Made by a program: the position numbers and the translations under genes. A stretch of DNA of 36,231 nt from Scatavimonas merdigallinarum (GTDB taxonomy: Bacteria > Bacillota > Clostridia > Oscillospirales > Acutalibacteraceae): NCBI GenBank assembly GCA_018713055.1, contig DVFW01000025.1:1-36231 (forward strand). The letters are read 5' to 3'. The notes beneath the pieces are model-generated. The model did no database searches. It had not been told where the DNA came from and was given only the letters and a program-made list of their open reading frames with translations. Shown piece by piece: positions 15,885 to 24,530 of this stretch (its first letter is position 1; each line of letters starts with the position of its first letter).

Positions 15885-18569
15885 TTAAAATCGTTTAATA
15901 AATATTTTAGGAAACCTGATTTTGCAGTTTTTGCTGCGGATACATTTTTTCTGCGCGTTTCCCTTTGGAAAAAATTTTTTTTCAAGCTCAACAACCAAAA
16001 GCGGTAAAACGGAAAGCGCCGTCACGATCCCCCACTGTCCTCCGGTAAGCGGTACCGTTTTAAAGATATAGGAAAGCGGCTCTATTACAATAACGCTGAT
16101 CTGCAGAAGAATACAAACCAACGCGGCCCACAGCAGCTTGGGGTTCGAAAAAGGAGAAAGCTTGAAAATTGATTGTTGTGAACGCATGTTAAACGTATGT
16201 GCAAGCTGGGAGAGACTTAAAACGGCAAAAGCCATTGTGCGGCCGACAACCGGCTCTGTGCCGGGAAAATCAAAAAATACGCGTCCTATCGTATAGGCTA
16301 ACAAGGATAATGCGCCGATAAAGCAACCTTCTATAATAATAGAAAACCCTGCTCCTCCAGCAAAAACGCTCTGTTTAGGCTGCACAGGTTTACGTTTCAT
16401 AATATTGTCGCTTATGGGTTCTACACCAAGTGCAAGCGCGGGAAGCGAGTCTGTTACAAGATTAACCCATAAAAGTTGTATTGCCAAAAGCGGAGCGGGC
16501 AAATGCAGAAAAAAAGCTGTGAAAACAGTTAAGATTTCCCCAATATTACAGGAAATTAAAAAATGGATGGTTCTTTTAATGTTCTCATAAATTCCTCTTC
16601 CCTCCCGCACGGCTGAAACAATTGTAGAAAAATTGTCGTCCGTCATAATCATGTCTGCGGCTTCTTTTGCAACATCTGTGCCGGTGATCCCCATTGCGCA
16701 GCCTATATCTGCCGCCTTTAATGCGGGGGCGTCGTTAATTCCGTCCCCGGTCATGGCAACAACTTCGCCGTTTGCCTGAAACGCTTTAACAATCCGTACC
16801 TTATGTTCTGGCGAAACCCGTGCAAAAACGGTATATTTGTTAATAATTTTTTTGAGCTCTTTTTGACTGATCTGTTCCAGCTGCGCGCCGGTTATCACCT
16901 GATCGCCAGGCCGCATGATTCCTAGCTGCTTTGCAATTGCAGCTGCTGTTGCAGCATGGTCTCCCGTTATCATAACTGCCCTGATGCCGGCCTGTCTGCA
17001 CAGAGCAACCGCCTGGGCAGCCTGCGGTCTGGGCGGGTCAATAATACCAATAAAACCACAAAAAACAAGATTTTGCTCCAACAAATTTTTGTCCGGCAGC
17101 GCAGAAATCCGCCGGTATGCAACGCCGATCACTCGCAGGGCTCTTTCCGCCATTTCTTCATTGGCTGCAAGCAAGACGTTTTTTGCCCGGTCGGTAAGCG
17201 GTTCTTCCGATGAACCTGTATCAAATGCGCTGCACTTTTCTAAAAGCAGATCCGGTGCGCCTTTTGTAATAATTATATATTCTTTTTCCTCTGTTTTATG
17301 GATGGTTGTCATCATCTTTCTTGCGGAGGAAAAGGGAATTTCATCTATTCTGGGCGCCTTTTTTTCCAGACTGTCTTTGCCGCCCGCGGCGTTTAGGATT
17401 GCCGCTTCTGTCGGACTTCCGTGAAAATCCCCGTTTGTTTGCACAGTTGCATTGCTGCAAAGCGCCGCCATATCCAAAAGGCGGGTTCCCTGACTGCTGC
17501 TTCTTGCAAGTTTCCCGTAAATATTGGCAAGCTCTACAACGGTCATTTTGTTTTGCGTAAGGGTCCCCGTTTTGTCAGAGCATATCACGCTTGCGCTACC
17601 AAGCGTTTCTACCGCAGGCAAACGCCGTATGATCGCGCGCTTACCAGCCATGCGGCGCACACCCATGGCAAGAACAATTGTAACGACCGCAGGCAAGCCT
17701 TCCGGGATTGCTGCCACCGCCAGACTGATCGATAGTACGAACATATCAAGAGGCGGAATATGCTGAAATATCCCCATAATAAAAATGAACAGGCAAATTA
17801 TTATGGCCCCAATTCCAAGAATTTTTCCGGTATGCGCCAGTTTCTGCTGGAGCGGTGTTGCGGGTGTTTGTTCCTGATTGATCATACCGGCAATTTTCCC
17901 CATCTGTGTAGACATGGCGGTTGCAACCACCACGCCTTTGGCGCGCCCCTGAACAATGCTGCTTCCTGCAAAAAGCATGTTTTTCCGGTCTCCAATGGGT
18001 GTTTTGGCCGTGCATAGAACCTGTCCGTCCTTATCGGACGGTGTAGATTCGCCGGTCAGGGAAGATTCCTCCGCTTTTAAATTAGACGATTCTAAAATAC
18101 GCAAATCAGCGGGGACAAGATCGCCTGTTTCCAGCACAACGATATCTCCCGGAACTAGGCTTGCAGACGAAACAGTGCTCTGCTTTCCATTTCGAAGCAC
18201 CTGCGTTTGCGGTGAAGCCATTTTTTTTAATGCTTCAATTGCTTTTTCGGCTCTGCTTTCCTGAATAACGCCGGTGATCGCGTTGACAACAACAATCAAC
18301 AGAATGATTACGGAATCTATATAGTCCGCATCGTTTTGCATGTAGGAGGTAACAAAAGAAATACCAGCGGCAAACAGAAGGATAATCACCATGAAATCAG
18401 AAAATTGCCCCAAAAACCGAATAAACAGACTTTTTTTCTTTTTTTGTACCAGTTCGTTTTTTCCATATTGCTCGGTGCTTTTTTTTACTTGTTGTGTGTT
18501 TAATCCATTTTGTGGATCTGTATGCAGCCGTTTGACACATGCATTGCCAGAAAGCGTTTGCCAATCCAA
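15885..18569 (-). CDS. Calcium-translocating P-type ATPase (SERCA/PMCA-like, P2 type)
   Basis: The 894-aa pump has TGES (172-175, A domain), the phosphorylated Asp D332 in SDKTGTLT, KGAPD (436-440, nucleotide site) and TGDGIND (607-613). Transport-site residues are PEGLP in TM4 (289-293) and NLVTD in TM6 (N703, D707), the SERCA-type combination, which argues for Ca2+ over Na+/K+ or Mg2+. About ten TM segments are visible. The start is TTG at 18569, with GGGAG ten bases upstream; no in-frame ATG or GTG is available upstream. The basic C-terminal tail after KKFFPKGN is species-specific. It lies alone, with a terminator upstream at 18658-18687. Confidence 0.9.
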   Translation of the reverse strand: MDWQTLSGNACVKRLHTDPQNGLNTQQVKKSTEQYGKNELVQKKKKSLFIRFLGQFSDFMVIILLFAAGISFVTSYMQNDADYIDSVIILLIVVVNAITGVIQESRAEKAIEALKKMASPQTQVLRNGKQSTVSSASLVPGDIVVLETGDLVPADLRILESSNLKAEESSLTGESTPSDKDGQVLCTAKTPIGDRKNMLFAGSSIVQGRAKGVVVATAMSTQMGKIAGMINQEQTPATPLQQKLAHTGKILGIGAIIICLFIFIMGIFQHIPPLDMFVLSISLAVAAIPEGLPAVVTIVLAMGVRRMAGKRAIIRRLPAVETLGSASVICSDKTGTLTQNKMTVVELANIYGKLARSSSQGTRLLDMAALCSNATVQTNGDFHGSPTEAAILNAAGGKDSLEKKAPRIDEIPFSSARKMMTTIHKTEEKEYIIITKGAPDLLLEKCSAFDTGSSEEPLTDRAKNVLLAANEEMAERALRVIGVAYRRISALPDKNLLEQNLVFCGFIGIIDPPRPQAAQAVALCRQAGIRAVMITGDHAATAAAIAKQLGIMRPGDQVITGAQLEQISQKELKKIINKYTVFARVSPEHKVRIVKAFQANGEVVAMTGDGINDAPALKAADIGCAMGITGTDVAKEAADMIMTDDNFSTIVSAVREGRGIYENIKRTIHFLISCNIGEILTVFTAFFLHLPAPLLAIQLLWVNLVTDSLPALALGVEPISDNIMKRKPVQPKQSVFAGGAGFSIIIEGCFIGALSLLAYTIGRVFFDFPGTEPVVGRTMAFAVLSLSQLAHTFNMRSQQSIFKLSPFSNPKLLWAALVCILLQISVIVIEPLSYIFKTVPLTGGQWGIVTALSVLPLLVVELEKKFFPKGNAQKKCIRSKNCKIRFPKIFIKRF

Positions 18570-18657
18570 AGTTTACCAACTCCCGTCTATACTTCACACG
18601 GTAATATATACGAAGCTTTTCTTCTTTTCATGCGCCGTTTGTCCGCTTTCATAAGAA

Positions 18658-18687
18658 AAGCCGGAACGGGCAACGCCGTTCCGGCTT
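18658..18687 (-). terminator. Strong terminator upstream of the ATPase gene
   Basis: The 12-bp stem AAGCCGGAACGG (18658-18669) / CCGTTCCGGCTT (18676-18687) with a GCAACG loop is followed on the minus strand by TTTTCTT. No minus-strand protein gene lies between it and the tRNA-Ser terminator. Confidence 0.7.
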
Positions 18688-18919
18688 AAAAAATGCCATA
18701 TTATTTTTTGTGATTTAACCATGGCAAAAGCATTACTGGCAAGAATATGGGGTGCGAATACACCCTTGTTGTTTCAGTCGTTTCAGCTGGATTTTCTATT
18801 ATTTAACACGCGTTTTCTATAATACTTAAAATATTTGTTTGTCGTGTTCACTTCTTTTTATATTAAAATTATAAGTATGGATGTATCATGGTTTTGGGAA
18901 GATTGCCATTTTCACATAA

Positions 18920-18952
18920 AATCAGCAGAGCTGTTTCACAGCTCTGCTGATT
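18920..18952 (-). terminator. Terminator of tRNA-Ser(GGA)
   Basis: A perfect 15-bp stem (18920-18934 with 18938-18952), loop TTC, T-rich on the minus-strand side. It lies 65 bp downstream of the tRNA 3' end. Confidence 0.8.
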
Positions 18953-19016
18953 ACGCAGCCGAAGACCCTTTTTTGCAAGATTCTGCAAAAATAAAAAAGT
19001 TTCGACTCATCTCCTC

Positions 19017-19109
19017 TGGCGGAGAGATGGGGATTCGAACCCCAGGTACGGCGGTAGCCGTACACATGATTTCCAATCATGCTCCTTCGGCCAGCTCGGA
19101 CATCTCTCC
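19017..19109 (-). tRNA. tRNA-Ser (anticodon GGA)
   Basis: The 93-nt class-II tRNA has the acceptor stem GGAGAGA/TCTCTCC, anticodon loop TTGGAAA (anticodon GGA), a long variable arm (TACGGCTACCGCCGTA), T arm GGGG-TTCGAAT-CCCC and an encoded CCA. Its 5' end is at 19109. It lies between the yjjG-like gene and the ATPase gene, transcribed from its own promoter. Confidence 0.95.
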
Positions 19110-19134
19110 ATATCTGATTTTTTGACGCCTGATT

Positions 19135-19163
19135 ATTATATAACGAATCTGCGCAAAAATCAA
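19135..19163 (-). promoter_or_regulatory. Promoter of tRNA-Ser(GGA)
   Basis: On the minus strand TTGATT (19163-19158) and TATAAT (19140-19135) are 17 bp apart. The -10 box is about 26 bp upstream of the tRNA 5' end. Confidence 0.8.
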
Positions 19164-19180
19164 TAGATAAATAAAAAAAT

Positions 19181-19909
19181 TCATGCGTCGAATACAATTG
19201 GAAGAAAATCCAATAATTTTGTTATTTTAAAATCGCAAAGCGGTTGCGGCATACGTACGGTGTCTTCGGGGTCAAACAGGCAGGTGGTGATTCCGGCGTT
19301 TTTTCCGCCCTGCATGTCGGAGGTTAGAGAATCGCCTAAAATAATCACGCCGCTTTTGTCCGCAATCTGCAAAGCGTGGAAAATAAAAGCAAAATATTCC
19401 TTTGCCGGTTTTTGACAGCCCAGTACATCTGAAATAAACATTCCGTCTATATACGGCTTTATATTGCTTTTTTCCAATCTTCTTTCCTGCACGCTTTGAA
19501 TGCCGTTTGTTGCAATATAAAGCTTACAGACGCCGTGCAGCGCGCGGCACAGTGTATCGGCACCATCGATTGTAAAGCCGCACTGCGAAAGATGGAATAT
19601 ATAGTCTGCATTCACGGCTGCAATGTCTGCATTTTTATACCCCAGCTTATAAAAAAAGTTTTCAAAGCGCTCTATCTTCAGCCTTTCTTTTGTAATTTCC
19701 CCGCGCTCAAATTTTTTCCATACCATTAAATTTTCCTTGCTGTAAAGCGCATTCATCTCTTCATTCCATGGGTATCCGTTTTTCTGAAGCGCTGCTTTTA
19801 ACGAAAGACGCTGTGATTTGTTAAAATCAAAAAGCGTCTGGTCTGCATCCAAAAGCACCGTATGAAATTTTGCTTTTCTCTCCCTATACAAAACGCTCAC
19901 CGTCCCCAT
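19181..19909 (-). CDS. YjjG family noncanonical pyrimidine nucleotidase (HAD superfamily)
   Basis: The 242-aa HAD hydrolase has motif I DADQTLFDF (D21, D23), a helical cap, motif II ATNGIQ, motif III with the Lys of CQKPAKEYF and motif IV IILGDSLTSDMQGG. This matches YjjG, which dephosphorylates noncanonical pyrimidine nucleotides. I use the ATG at 19909, which has AGGA eight bases upstream. It overlaps the end of the TIGR03936 gene by 26 bp, so translation is likely coupled. Other HAD nucleotidases remain possible. Confidence 0.85.
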   Translation of the reverse strand: MGTVSVLYRERKAKFHTVLLDADQTLFDFNKSQRLSLKAALQKNGYPWNEEMNALYSKENLMVWKKFERGEITKERLKIERFENFFYKLGYKNADIAAVNADYIFHLSQCGFTIDGADTLCRALHGVCKLYIATNGIQSVQERRLEKSNIKPYIDGMFISDVLGCQKPAKEYFAFIFHALQIADKSGVIILGDSLTSDMQGGKNAGITTCLFDPEDTVRMPQPLCDFKITKLLDFLPIVFDA

Positions 19910-20543
19910 TATATAAATCCTGCCTAGTAATGCGGTAAAAGAGCTCTGTCTCACAATTATTTTCAAAGGCGCCAAGCATTAGCACCGGGTTTACATTGCC
20001 GGCGCTGCCGGCCGGCAGCCTTATTTGCAGGTGCACACCATCTTCAAACGGTGCGGCTGTATACTGCGTAAGCAAAGGCTTTAAATCAAATTCTTTTATC
20101 CCGGACTTTGTTTTTTTATGAACTAAAATTTGCGGTAAAGCAAGAAAATGATTAAATTTTTCAACAAGCGCCTGTGCAGAAAAGCCGCCGCCTGCAATAA
20201 AAATGGTAAAGTCTGCAAAGGCAATCTCTCCGGGTTTCATAACTGGCTGCGTTACGGCAAAAATGCGAATGCCTTCCGGCAGTACATTGTTTAAGGCATT
20301 AGAAACGCGGTCAACCGAAAAAGCATCATCCAGCAGGCGCAGATCCATACTTTCCCTTTTTCCAATAAAACCCAAAGACAATGGCAGCGCAAAGGTAACA
20401 AACGGATGCTGGTTATATCCTTCCGTATACCAGACAGGCAGTCTGGACTGATGGATAGCACGAAGCATGACGCGGTTGAGATCCAAATGCGAAATATAGC
20501 GCGCCTGCCCCTCTTTTGTAAACCAAGCCCTAACGTTTTTCAT
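19884..20543 (-). CDS. TIGR03936 family radical SAM-associated protein (DUF2344)
   Basis: The 219-aa protein begins MKNVRAWFTKEGQARYISHL and has EGYNQHPFVTFALPLSLGF, the standard TIGR03936/DUF2344 opening. It has no Fe-S cysteine motif itself. In clostridia it is encoded directly after, or fused to, the B12-binding radical SAM protein, as here (14-bp overlap with the TIGR03960 gene). The function of the pair is not established. The usual neighbour, RNase G and then rplU/rpmA, is absent downstream. Confidence 0.9.
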   Translation of the reverse strand: MKNVRAWFTKEGQARYISHLDLNRVMLRAIHQSRLPVWYTEGYNQHPFVTFALPLSLGFIGKRESMDLRLLDDAFSVDRVSNALNNVLPEGIRIFAVTQPVMKPGEIAFADFTIFIAGGGFSAQALVEKFNHFLALPQILVHKKTKSGIKEFDLKPLLTQYTAAPFEDGVHLQIRLPAGSAGNVNPVLMLGAFENNCETELFYRITRQDLYNGDGERFV

Positions 20544-22377
20544 AACAAACGCCCCCTTTCCATTGCGCGGCGCCGCAGCCTGCGCATTGCAGACGACAGT
20601 GCGGCGTTGTTTGCGAATGCCAGGCTTTTTTACATTCCTCTATCAAAAAGCGCTTTTCTATGCCATAATCGATGTGATCCCACGGCAGCACTTCTTCAAA
20701 GTTTCTGCGGCGATTTGCATAAAAAGCAGGGTCAATTCCGCTTTCTTTAAATAAGACAAGCCATTTTTCCAAAGAAAAACATTCGTTCCACCCGTCAAAA
20801 TGAAAACCGTTTTGCGCGGCCTTTTCCAAAACTGCGCACAGCCTTCTGTCGCCGCGGGCAAAAACAGCCTCTAAAAAGCTTGTGTCTGAATCATGATAAT
20901 GATAGGTAATTTTTTTCGTTGTAATAAGCGATTTTAAATGCTGCTGCTTTTCACGCAGCTGCGCAATTGTATTTTGCGGTTCCCACTGAAAGGGTGTGAA
21001 GGGTTTGGGTACAAAGCTGGAAGTACTGAGCGTAACACGCACGCTTCTTCCCTTTGGATGTCCCTGCGTATGATAATATGCGTCCACAATTTTTTGCCCA
21101 AGCTGCGCAATTCCTTCTATATCCGCAGTTGTTTCCGTAGGAAGCCCAATCATAAAATACAGTTTAACCGACGTCCATCCGCCGGAAAACGCCACTGCGC
21201 AGGTAGCAAGCAACTGCTGTTCCTCCACATTTTTGTTAATAGCGTCGCGAAGGCGTTGGGTTCCGGCTTCCGGAGCAAAAGTAAGCCCGCTTTTCCGCAC
21301 AGTTTTTAATTTGGAAAGAATCGCGTCAGAAAAGCCATCCACACGCAGGGAAGGTAAAGAAAGACTGACTTTTTCTTTTTCTGACCAATCAGAAAGCCTG
21401 GTAAGCAACGCCGTAATTTGGCTGTAATCACTGGAACTCAAGGACGACAAAGATACCTCGTCATATCCTGTGTTTTTGCAAAGGGCATGGCACTGGGTGT
21501 CAATCACTTCGGGCGATTTTTCCCTGACAGGCCGGTATAAAAAACCTGCCTGGCAAAAGCGGCAGCCGCGTATGCAGCCGCGAAAAATTTCACAAACCGC
21601 TCTGTCATGCACAATTTCTATCATGGGAACCACAAATTTTTCCGGGTAATACAGGTGGTCCATATCTGTTATTAAACGTTTTTTTACAGTAGGCGGCGCA
21701 CCGTTTTTGGCAGCAATCCTTTGAATTGTTCCGTCTGGATTATAGGTAATGTCGTAAAGAGAGGGCACATATACTCCCTCAATTTGTGAAGCTTTCTGTA
21801 AAAATTCCGCTTTGCTGCAATGTGTTTTTTTACACTGCCGGTAAAGCTGTAAAACCTCCAGATCCACCTGTTCGCCTTCGCCAATAAAAAAAAGATCGAC
21901 AAATTCTGCCAGAGGCTCCGGGTTGCAGGCGCACGGCCCCCCTGCAACCACAATATTGAACAGGCCATGCCGGTCTTTTGCTTTCAGCGGAATACCAGCA
22001 AGTTGAAGCATGTTGAGCATATTGGAATAGCTCAACTCATATTGCAGCGTAAAACCGATAAAATCAAAAGCTGTAAGACTGTCGCCGCTTTCAAGCGCAT
22101 ACAGCGGTATGTTGTGTTTACGCATTTGCGCTTCCATATCAATCCACGGTGCAAAAACACGTTCGCACCAAATATATTCCACGTTGTTAAACAAGCTGTA
22201 AAGAATTTTCATTCCCAGATGGGACATGCCCACCTCATACGTATCTGGAAAACAGAAAGCAAAACGGACGTCGACCTTTGAAAGGTCTTTCAAAACGGCG
22301 TTTGTTTCTCCACCGATATAGCGCGCAGGCTTTTGCACCTTCAGCAAAATCTGTTCAAGCTCTCTGGAAATTTGCAT
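20530..22377 (-). CDS. TIGR03960 family B12-binding-domain radical SAM protein
   Basis: The 615-aa protein has an N-terminal region typical of TIGR03960 (ARYIGGETNAVLKDL; FCFPDTYEVGMSHLGMKILY), a Rossmann-like B12-type domain (about 35-175) and a radical SAM core with C268, C272 and C275 in RGCIRGCRFCQAG. Later landmarks are FAPEAGTQRLR and YFMIGLPTET. The ATG at 22377 follows AAAGGAG; 11 upstream in-frame codons have no better ribosome binding site. It heads the TIGR03960-TIGR03936-yjjG operon with a consensus promoter 120 bp upstream. The reaction is unknown. Confidence 0.9.
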   Translation of the reverse strand: MQISRELEQILLKVQKPARYIGGETNAVLKDLSKVDVRFAFCFPDTYEVGMSHLGMKILYSLFNNVEYIWCERVFAPWIDMEAQMRKHNIPLYALESGDSLTAFDFIGFTLQYELSYSNMLNMLQLAGIPLKAKDRHGLFNIVVAGGPCACNPEPLAEFVDLFFIGEGEQVDLEVLQLYRQCKKTHCSKAEFLQKASQIEGVYVPSLYDITYNPDGTIQRIAAKNGAPPTVKKRLITDMDHLYYPEKFVVPMIEIVHDRAVCEIFRGCIRGCRFCQAGFLYRPVREKSPEVIDTQCHALCKNTGYDEVSLSSLSSSDYSQITALLTRLSDWSEKEKVSLSLPSLRVDGFSDAILSKLKTVRKSGLTFAPEAGTQRLRDAINKNVEEQQLLATCAVAFSGGWTSVKLYFMIGLPTETTADIEGIAQLGQKIVDAYYHTQGHPKGRSVRVTLSTSSFVPKPFTPFQWEPQNTIAQLREKQQHLKSLITTKKITYHYHDSDTSFLEAVFARGDRRLCAVLEKAAQNGFHFDGWNECFSLEKWLVLFKESGIDPAFYANRRRNFEEVLPWDHIDYGIEKRFLIEECKKAWHSQTTPHCRLQCAGCGAAQWKGGVCYEKR

Positions 22378-22495
22378 TATTTTGTCTCCTTTTTTACGCA
22401 AAACACACAATATTTATACTTTTTCTTATGTACTTTTAAACAAAGACGATTTTTGTTATTTTTAATTAGCATGCGTATTTTTAAAATTATAACAT

Positions 22496-22532
22496 ATTTC
22501 TCTGTTTATCTCAAATAAACAGGCCTTTTCCT
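22496..22532 (-). promoter_or_regulatory. Promoter of the TIGR03960 operon
   Basis: On the minus strand TTGAGA (22524-22519) and TATAAT (22501-22496) are 17 bp apart. The -35 box sits in the loop of a CTGTTTAT...ATAAACAG inverted repeat (22512-22532), a possible operator. The predicted leader is about 110 nt. Confidence 0.7.
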
Positions 22533-22576
22533 TTCTTTCATATAAAAAAGCCGATACACCCTGATGATGCAGCGGC

Positions 22577-22606
22577 AAAAAAGTTTTAAAAGGGAAATCG
22601 TTCCCT
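22577..22606 (-). terminator. Weak terminator after the TIGR04076 gene
   Basis: A 6-bp stem AGGGAA/TTCCCT (22591-22606) is followed on the minus strand by TTTTAAAACTTTTTT. It lies about 40 bp past the stop at 22648. Confidence 0.4.
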
Positions 22607-22647
22607 GTTCTGCGTACGTATGAAACGACACCTTGTTTTTTTAATTT

Positions 22648-23001
22648 TTAATTTGGATCAAAAAACTTTCCTTTATAAAAATTTTCATTTCCAAGTTTCT
22701 TTGCCGTCAGCCTGAACATGACACAGCCATCCGGGCATACAATATCTTTGCTATATTTGCCATTTCCGCCAATATTCTCCAAATCCCCCCCGCTTCTGAC
22801 AGCCTCCATAATTGGAAACATGACCATCATCACTTTGGAACAAATTCCCTGCCCATCCCTGTTTACAGGGCAACCATAGGTGCAGACATATTTATCTCCA
22901 ACTTCCTCGCCGTTTCGGCAATACCGTTCTGTGCAGTCACCGTGCAGAAAACCTGTTACCTCAATTTCAAATTCGTATTCCTCATTATACCATTTCTTCA
23001 T
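22648..23001 (-). CDS. TIGR04076 family protein
   Basis: The 117-aa Cys-rich protein has the family spacing: GDCTERYCRNGEEVGDKYVC, CTYGCPVNRDGQGICSKV, then DIVCPDGCVMFRL. Its seven to eight cysteines could bind metal. The start ATG at 23001 has GGAGGG; the longer frame to 23067 has none. It follows the nucleotidyltransferase gene by 109 bp and may be in one transcript with it. The function of the family is unknown. Confidence 0.85.
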   Translation of the reverse strand: MKKWYNEEYEFEIEVTGFLHGDCTERYCRNGEEVGDKYVCTYGCPVNRDGQGICSKVMMVMFPIMEAVRSGGDLENIGGNGKYSKDIVCPDGCVMFRLTAKKLGNENFYKGKFFDPN

Positions 23002-23110
23002 AATTTCCCTCCATGGTAAAATTATTTTATCTGACGCCATCTGATGACGGCCTTTAACTCCATACAAATTGGCAGAAAGAAAACAAAGTACAAAAATCTG
23101 TTTACTATCT

Positions 23111-23788
23111 CTACTTTTCTTTATATTGCAGAATTTGCCTGGACGCCCAATTTAGCAAAAGTGCAGACAGACTGGCCAGGTCTTCATTTAAAAGCGGCTC
23201 TTTTGCCTTTAGCGCCATCCCGGTTTCCAGTATACGCCTGTCTTCCGGCTGAAGACGTGACCTGAGGGCAATTTTTTCTTTTTCATAACGCTTTGTCTGA
23301 AAAAACGCAATGGCTTGCAAGGTAAAGGCGGCTGATTTATAAAGACCTTTAAGAATTTCCGTGCTTTTCTCATGCACCAAATTGTGGGCACACATATGGT
23401 ACACATTACACGCGCCGATACGGATTGCCCGACGGACGTCTTCCCGATTCATGCGCTCCAGCAGTATATCCAGAGAACCCACTAAAGGGACCGTGTCATA
23501 ATAAAACTGAAACAGATCAGAAGGCTCCCAGGCCAGCAATTCCTCCTTGCCAGATACAAAGCCGCAGACCTTGCTCCGCTCCGGGAGTGTGTCCAGAAGG
23601 TTGCTGTATGCCTGTAAATCTTCTGCAGAGACCTGATCCAAAATCAGAACCACGTCGATGTCGCTCTGTTTTGTGGCTTCACCCCGGCTATAGCTGCCCT
23701 GCAAACCGATAAACCAGATGCGACCTTTAAAACGACTTTCTACCGCTTTTTGATATTTTTGCATCCATAAATCAATTGAAAAACGCAT
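23111..23788 (-). CDS. Nucleotidyltransferase domain protein (Pol-beta-like, aminoglycoside adenylyltransferase-like layout)
   Basis: The 225-aa protein has GLQGSYSRGEATKQSDIDVV (residues 28-47), that is GS plus the two metal aspartates D43 and D45 of the Pol-beta fold. A helical C-terminal part containing NLVHEKSTEILKGLYKSAAF resembles HEPN/DUF4111-type helical partners. It could modify a small molecule or a protein with NMP; resistance is not provable. The ATG at 23788 follows GGAGGGAG. Confidence 0.8.
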   Translation of the reverse strand: MRFSIDLWMQKYQKAVESRFKGRIWFIGLQGSYSRGEATKQSDIDVVLILDQVSAEDLQAYSNLLDTLPERSKVCGFVSGKEELLAWEPSDLFQFYYDTVPLVGSLDILLERMNREDVRRAIRIGACNVYHMCAHNLVHEKSTEILKGLYKSAAFTLQAIAFFQTKRYEKEKIALRSRLQPEDRRILETGMALKAKEPLLNEDLASLSALLLNWASRQILQYKEK

Positions 23789-23871
23789 TTTCTCCCTCCG
23801 CCCTGACTTTTTAAGTTATATATTTCTTTTATGGAACCATTTTGTATAATTCAAATGCTGATTTGAATCTA

Positions 23872-24297
23872 TTATGCAGCGGGCAGGTGTATGTAGATGC
23901 CGAGACTCCCTTCTGTAATGCTAATACTTACATATACCGCTTTCTTTTTTAATAAAATTCCTTCTGTATGAAAATCTTGCGCATTTGTAACCGTTTGAAA
24001 ACCAATATCTTTTAAATCCTGTATATAAGTTTCGCCCTGCTCCTTCGTGATTTCGTTAAAAAACAGCGCATAATATCCGTCTTCGGCGTTTTGGATTGCA
24101 AAATTCAAAACCCCGGCTTTGGGCCGCACAATTTCCCGCGTATATAGATTGTCCGGCCATTTGTTCCGCTTTACTCTGCTTACGGAGCTGGATTGAAGCA
24201 CCGGCTTCTCCTTTGTTGCGCTTAAGCAAATTGTCACTGTAAAAATACATATTAACAGAAAAAGCACTGGTAAAAGCGACCTGGTTGTTTTCCGCAT
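23872..24297 (-). CDS. Small secreted protein of unknown function
   Basis: The 141-aa protein has an N-terminal signal or anchor (RSLLPVLFLLICIFTVTICL). It then has a WPDNLYTREIVRPKAGVLNF segment and a mixed alpha/beta remainder, resembling small secreted Firmicutes proteins of DUF6591-like type (weak assignment). I prefer the ATG at 24297, which follows AAGGGTG; a GTG three codons earlier is possible. It is divergent from the glycan operon. Confidence 0.65.
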   Translation of the reverse strand: MRKTTRSLLPVLFLLICIFTVTICLSATKEKPVLQSSSVSRVKRNKWPDNLYTREIVRPKAGVLNFAIQNAEDGYYALFFNEITKEQGETYIQDLKDIGFQTVTNAQDFHTEGILLKKKAVYVSISITEGSLGIYIHLPAA

Positions 24298-24373
24298 GAT
24301 TTTCACCCTTTTTCATTTTCCGATAAGCCTGCATTGGTTGCATCCTGACGCGCGGTGTTTCTTTGCAGTACAA

Positions 24374-24402
24374 ATTGTAGCATATTTTTTCCTGTTCGTC
24401 TA
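24374..24402 (-). promoter_or_regulatory. Probable promoter of the small secreted protein gene
   Basis: On the minus strand TAGACG (24402-24397) and TACAAT (24379-24374) are 17 bp apart. Confidence 0.5.
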
Positions 24403-24530
24403 TTCTTTACATTTATGAGGAAAAATTACAAAAATTTTACGTAAAAATTTTTTATCTTTTACCAAATACAGATAAACTGTTGTGTTAAAAGGAGTAAAAT
24501 CTCAGAAAAGCAAGAAAGGAAGAGGCGCGC

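Larger units (their letters stand above)
18570..19016. other. Gene-free stretch upstream of the Ca2+ ATPase
   Basis: No gene is visible. The minus strand contains, in order, the tRNA-Ser terminator, a GGGTG/CACCC hairpin (18750-18765), a weak TGCCAT/ATGGCA hairpin followed by T6 (18726-18688) and the strong terminator at 18658-18687. This succession could belong to an unannotated small RNA or to a leader of the ATPase gene. I recognise no known RNA family. Confidence 0.35.

Noticed and set aside
18570..18920. Known metal riboswitch (yybP-ykoY, NiCo or M-box) before the P-type ATPase
   Set aside because: None of the conserved core sequences of these classes can be found on the minus strand.
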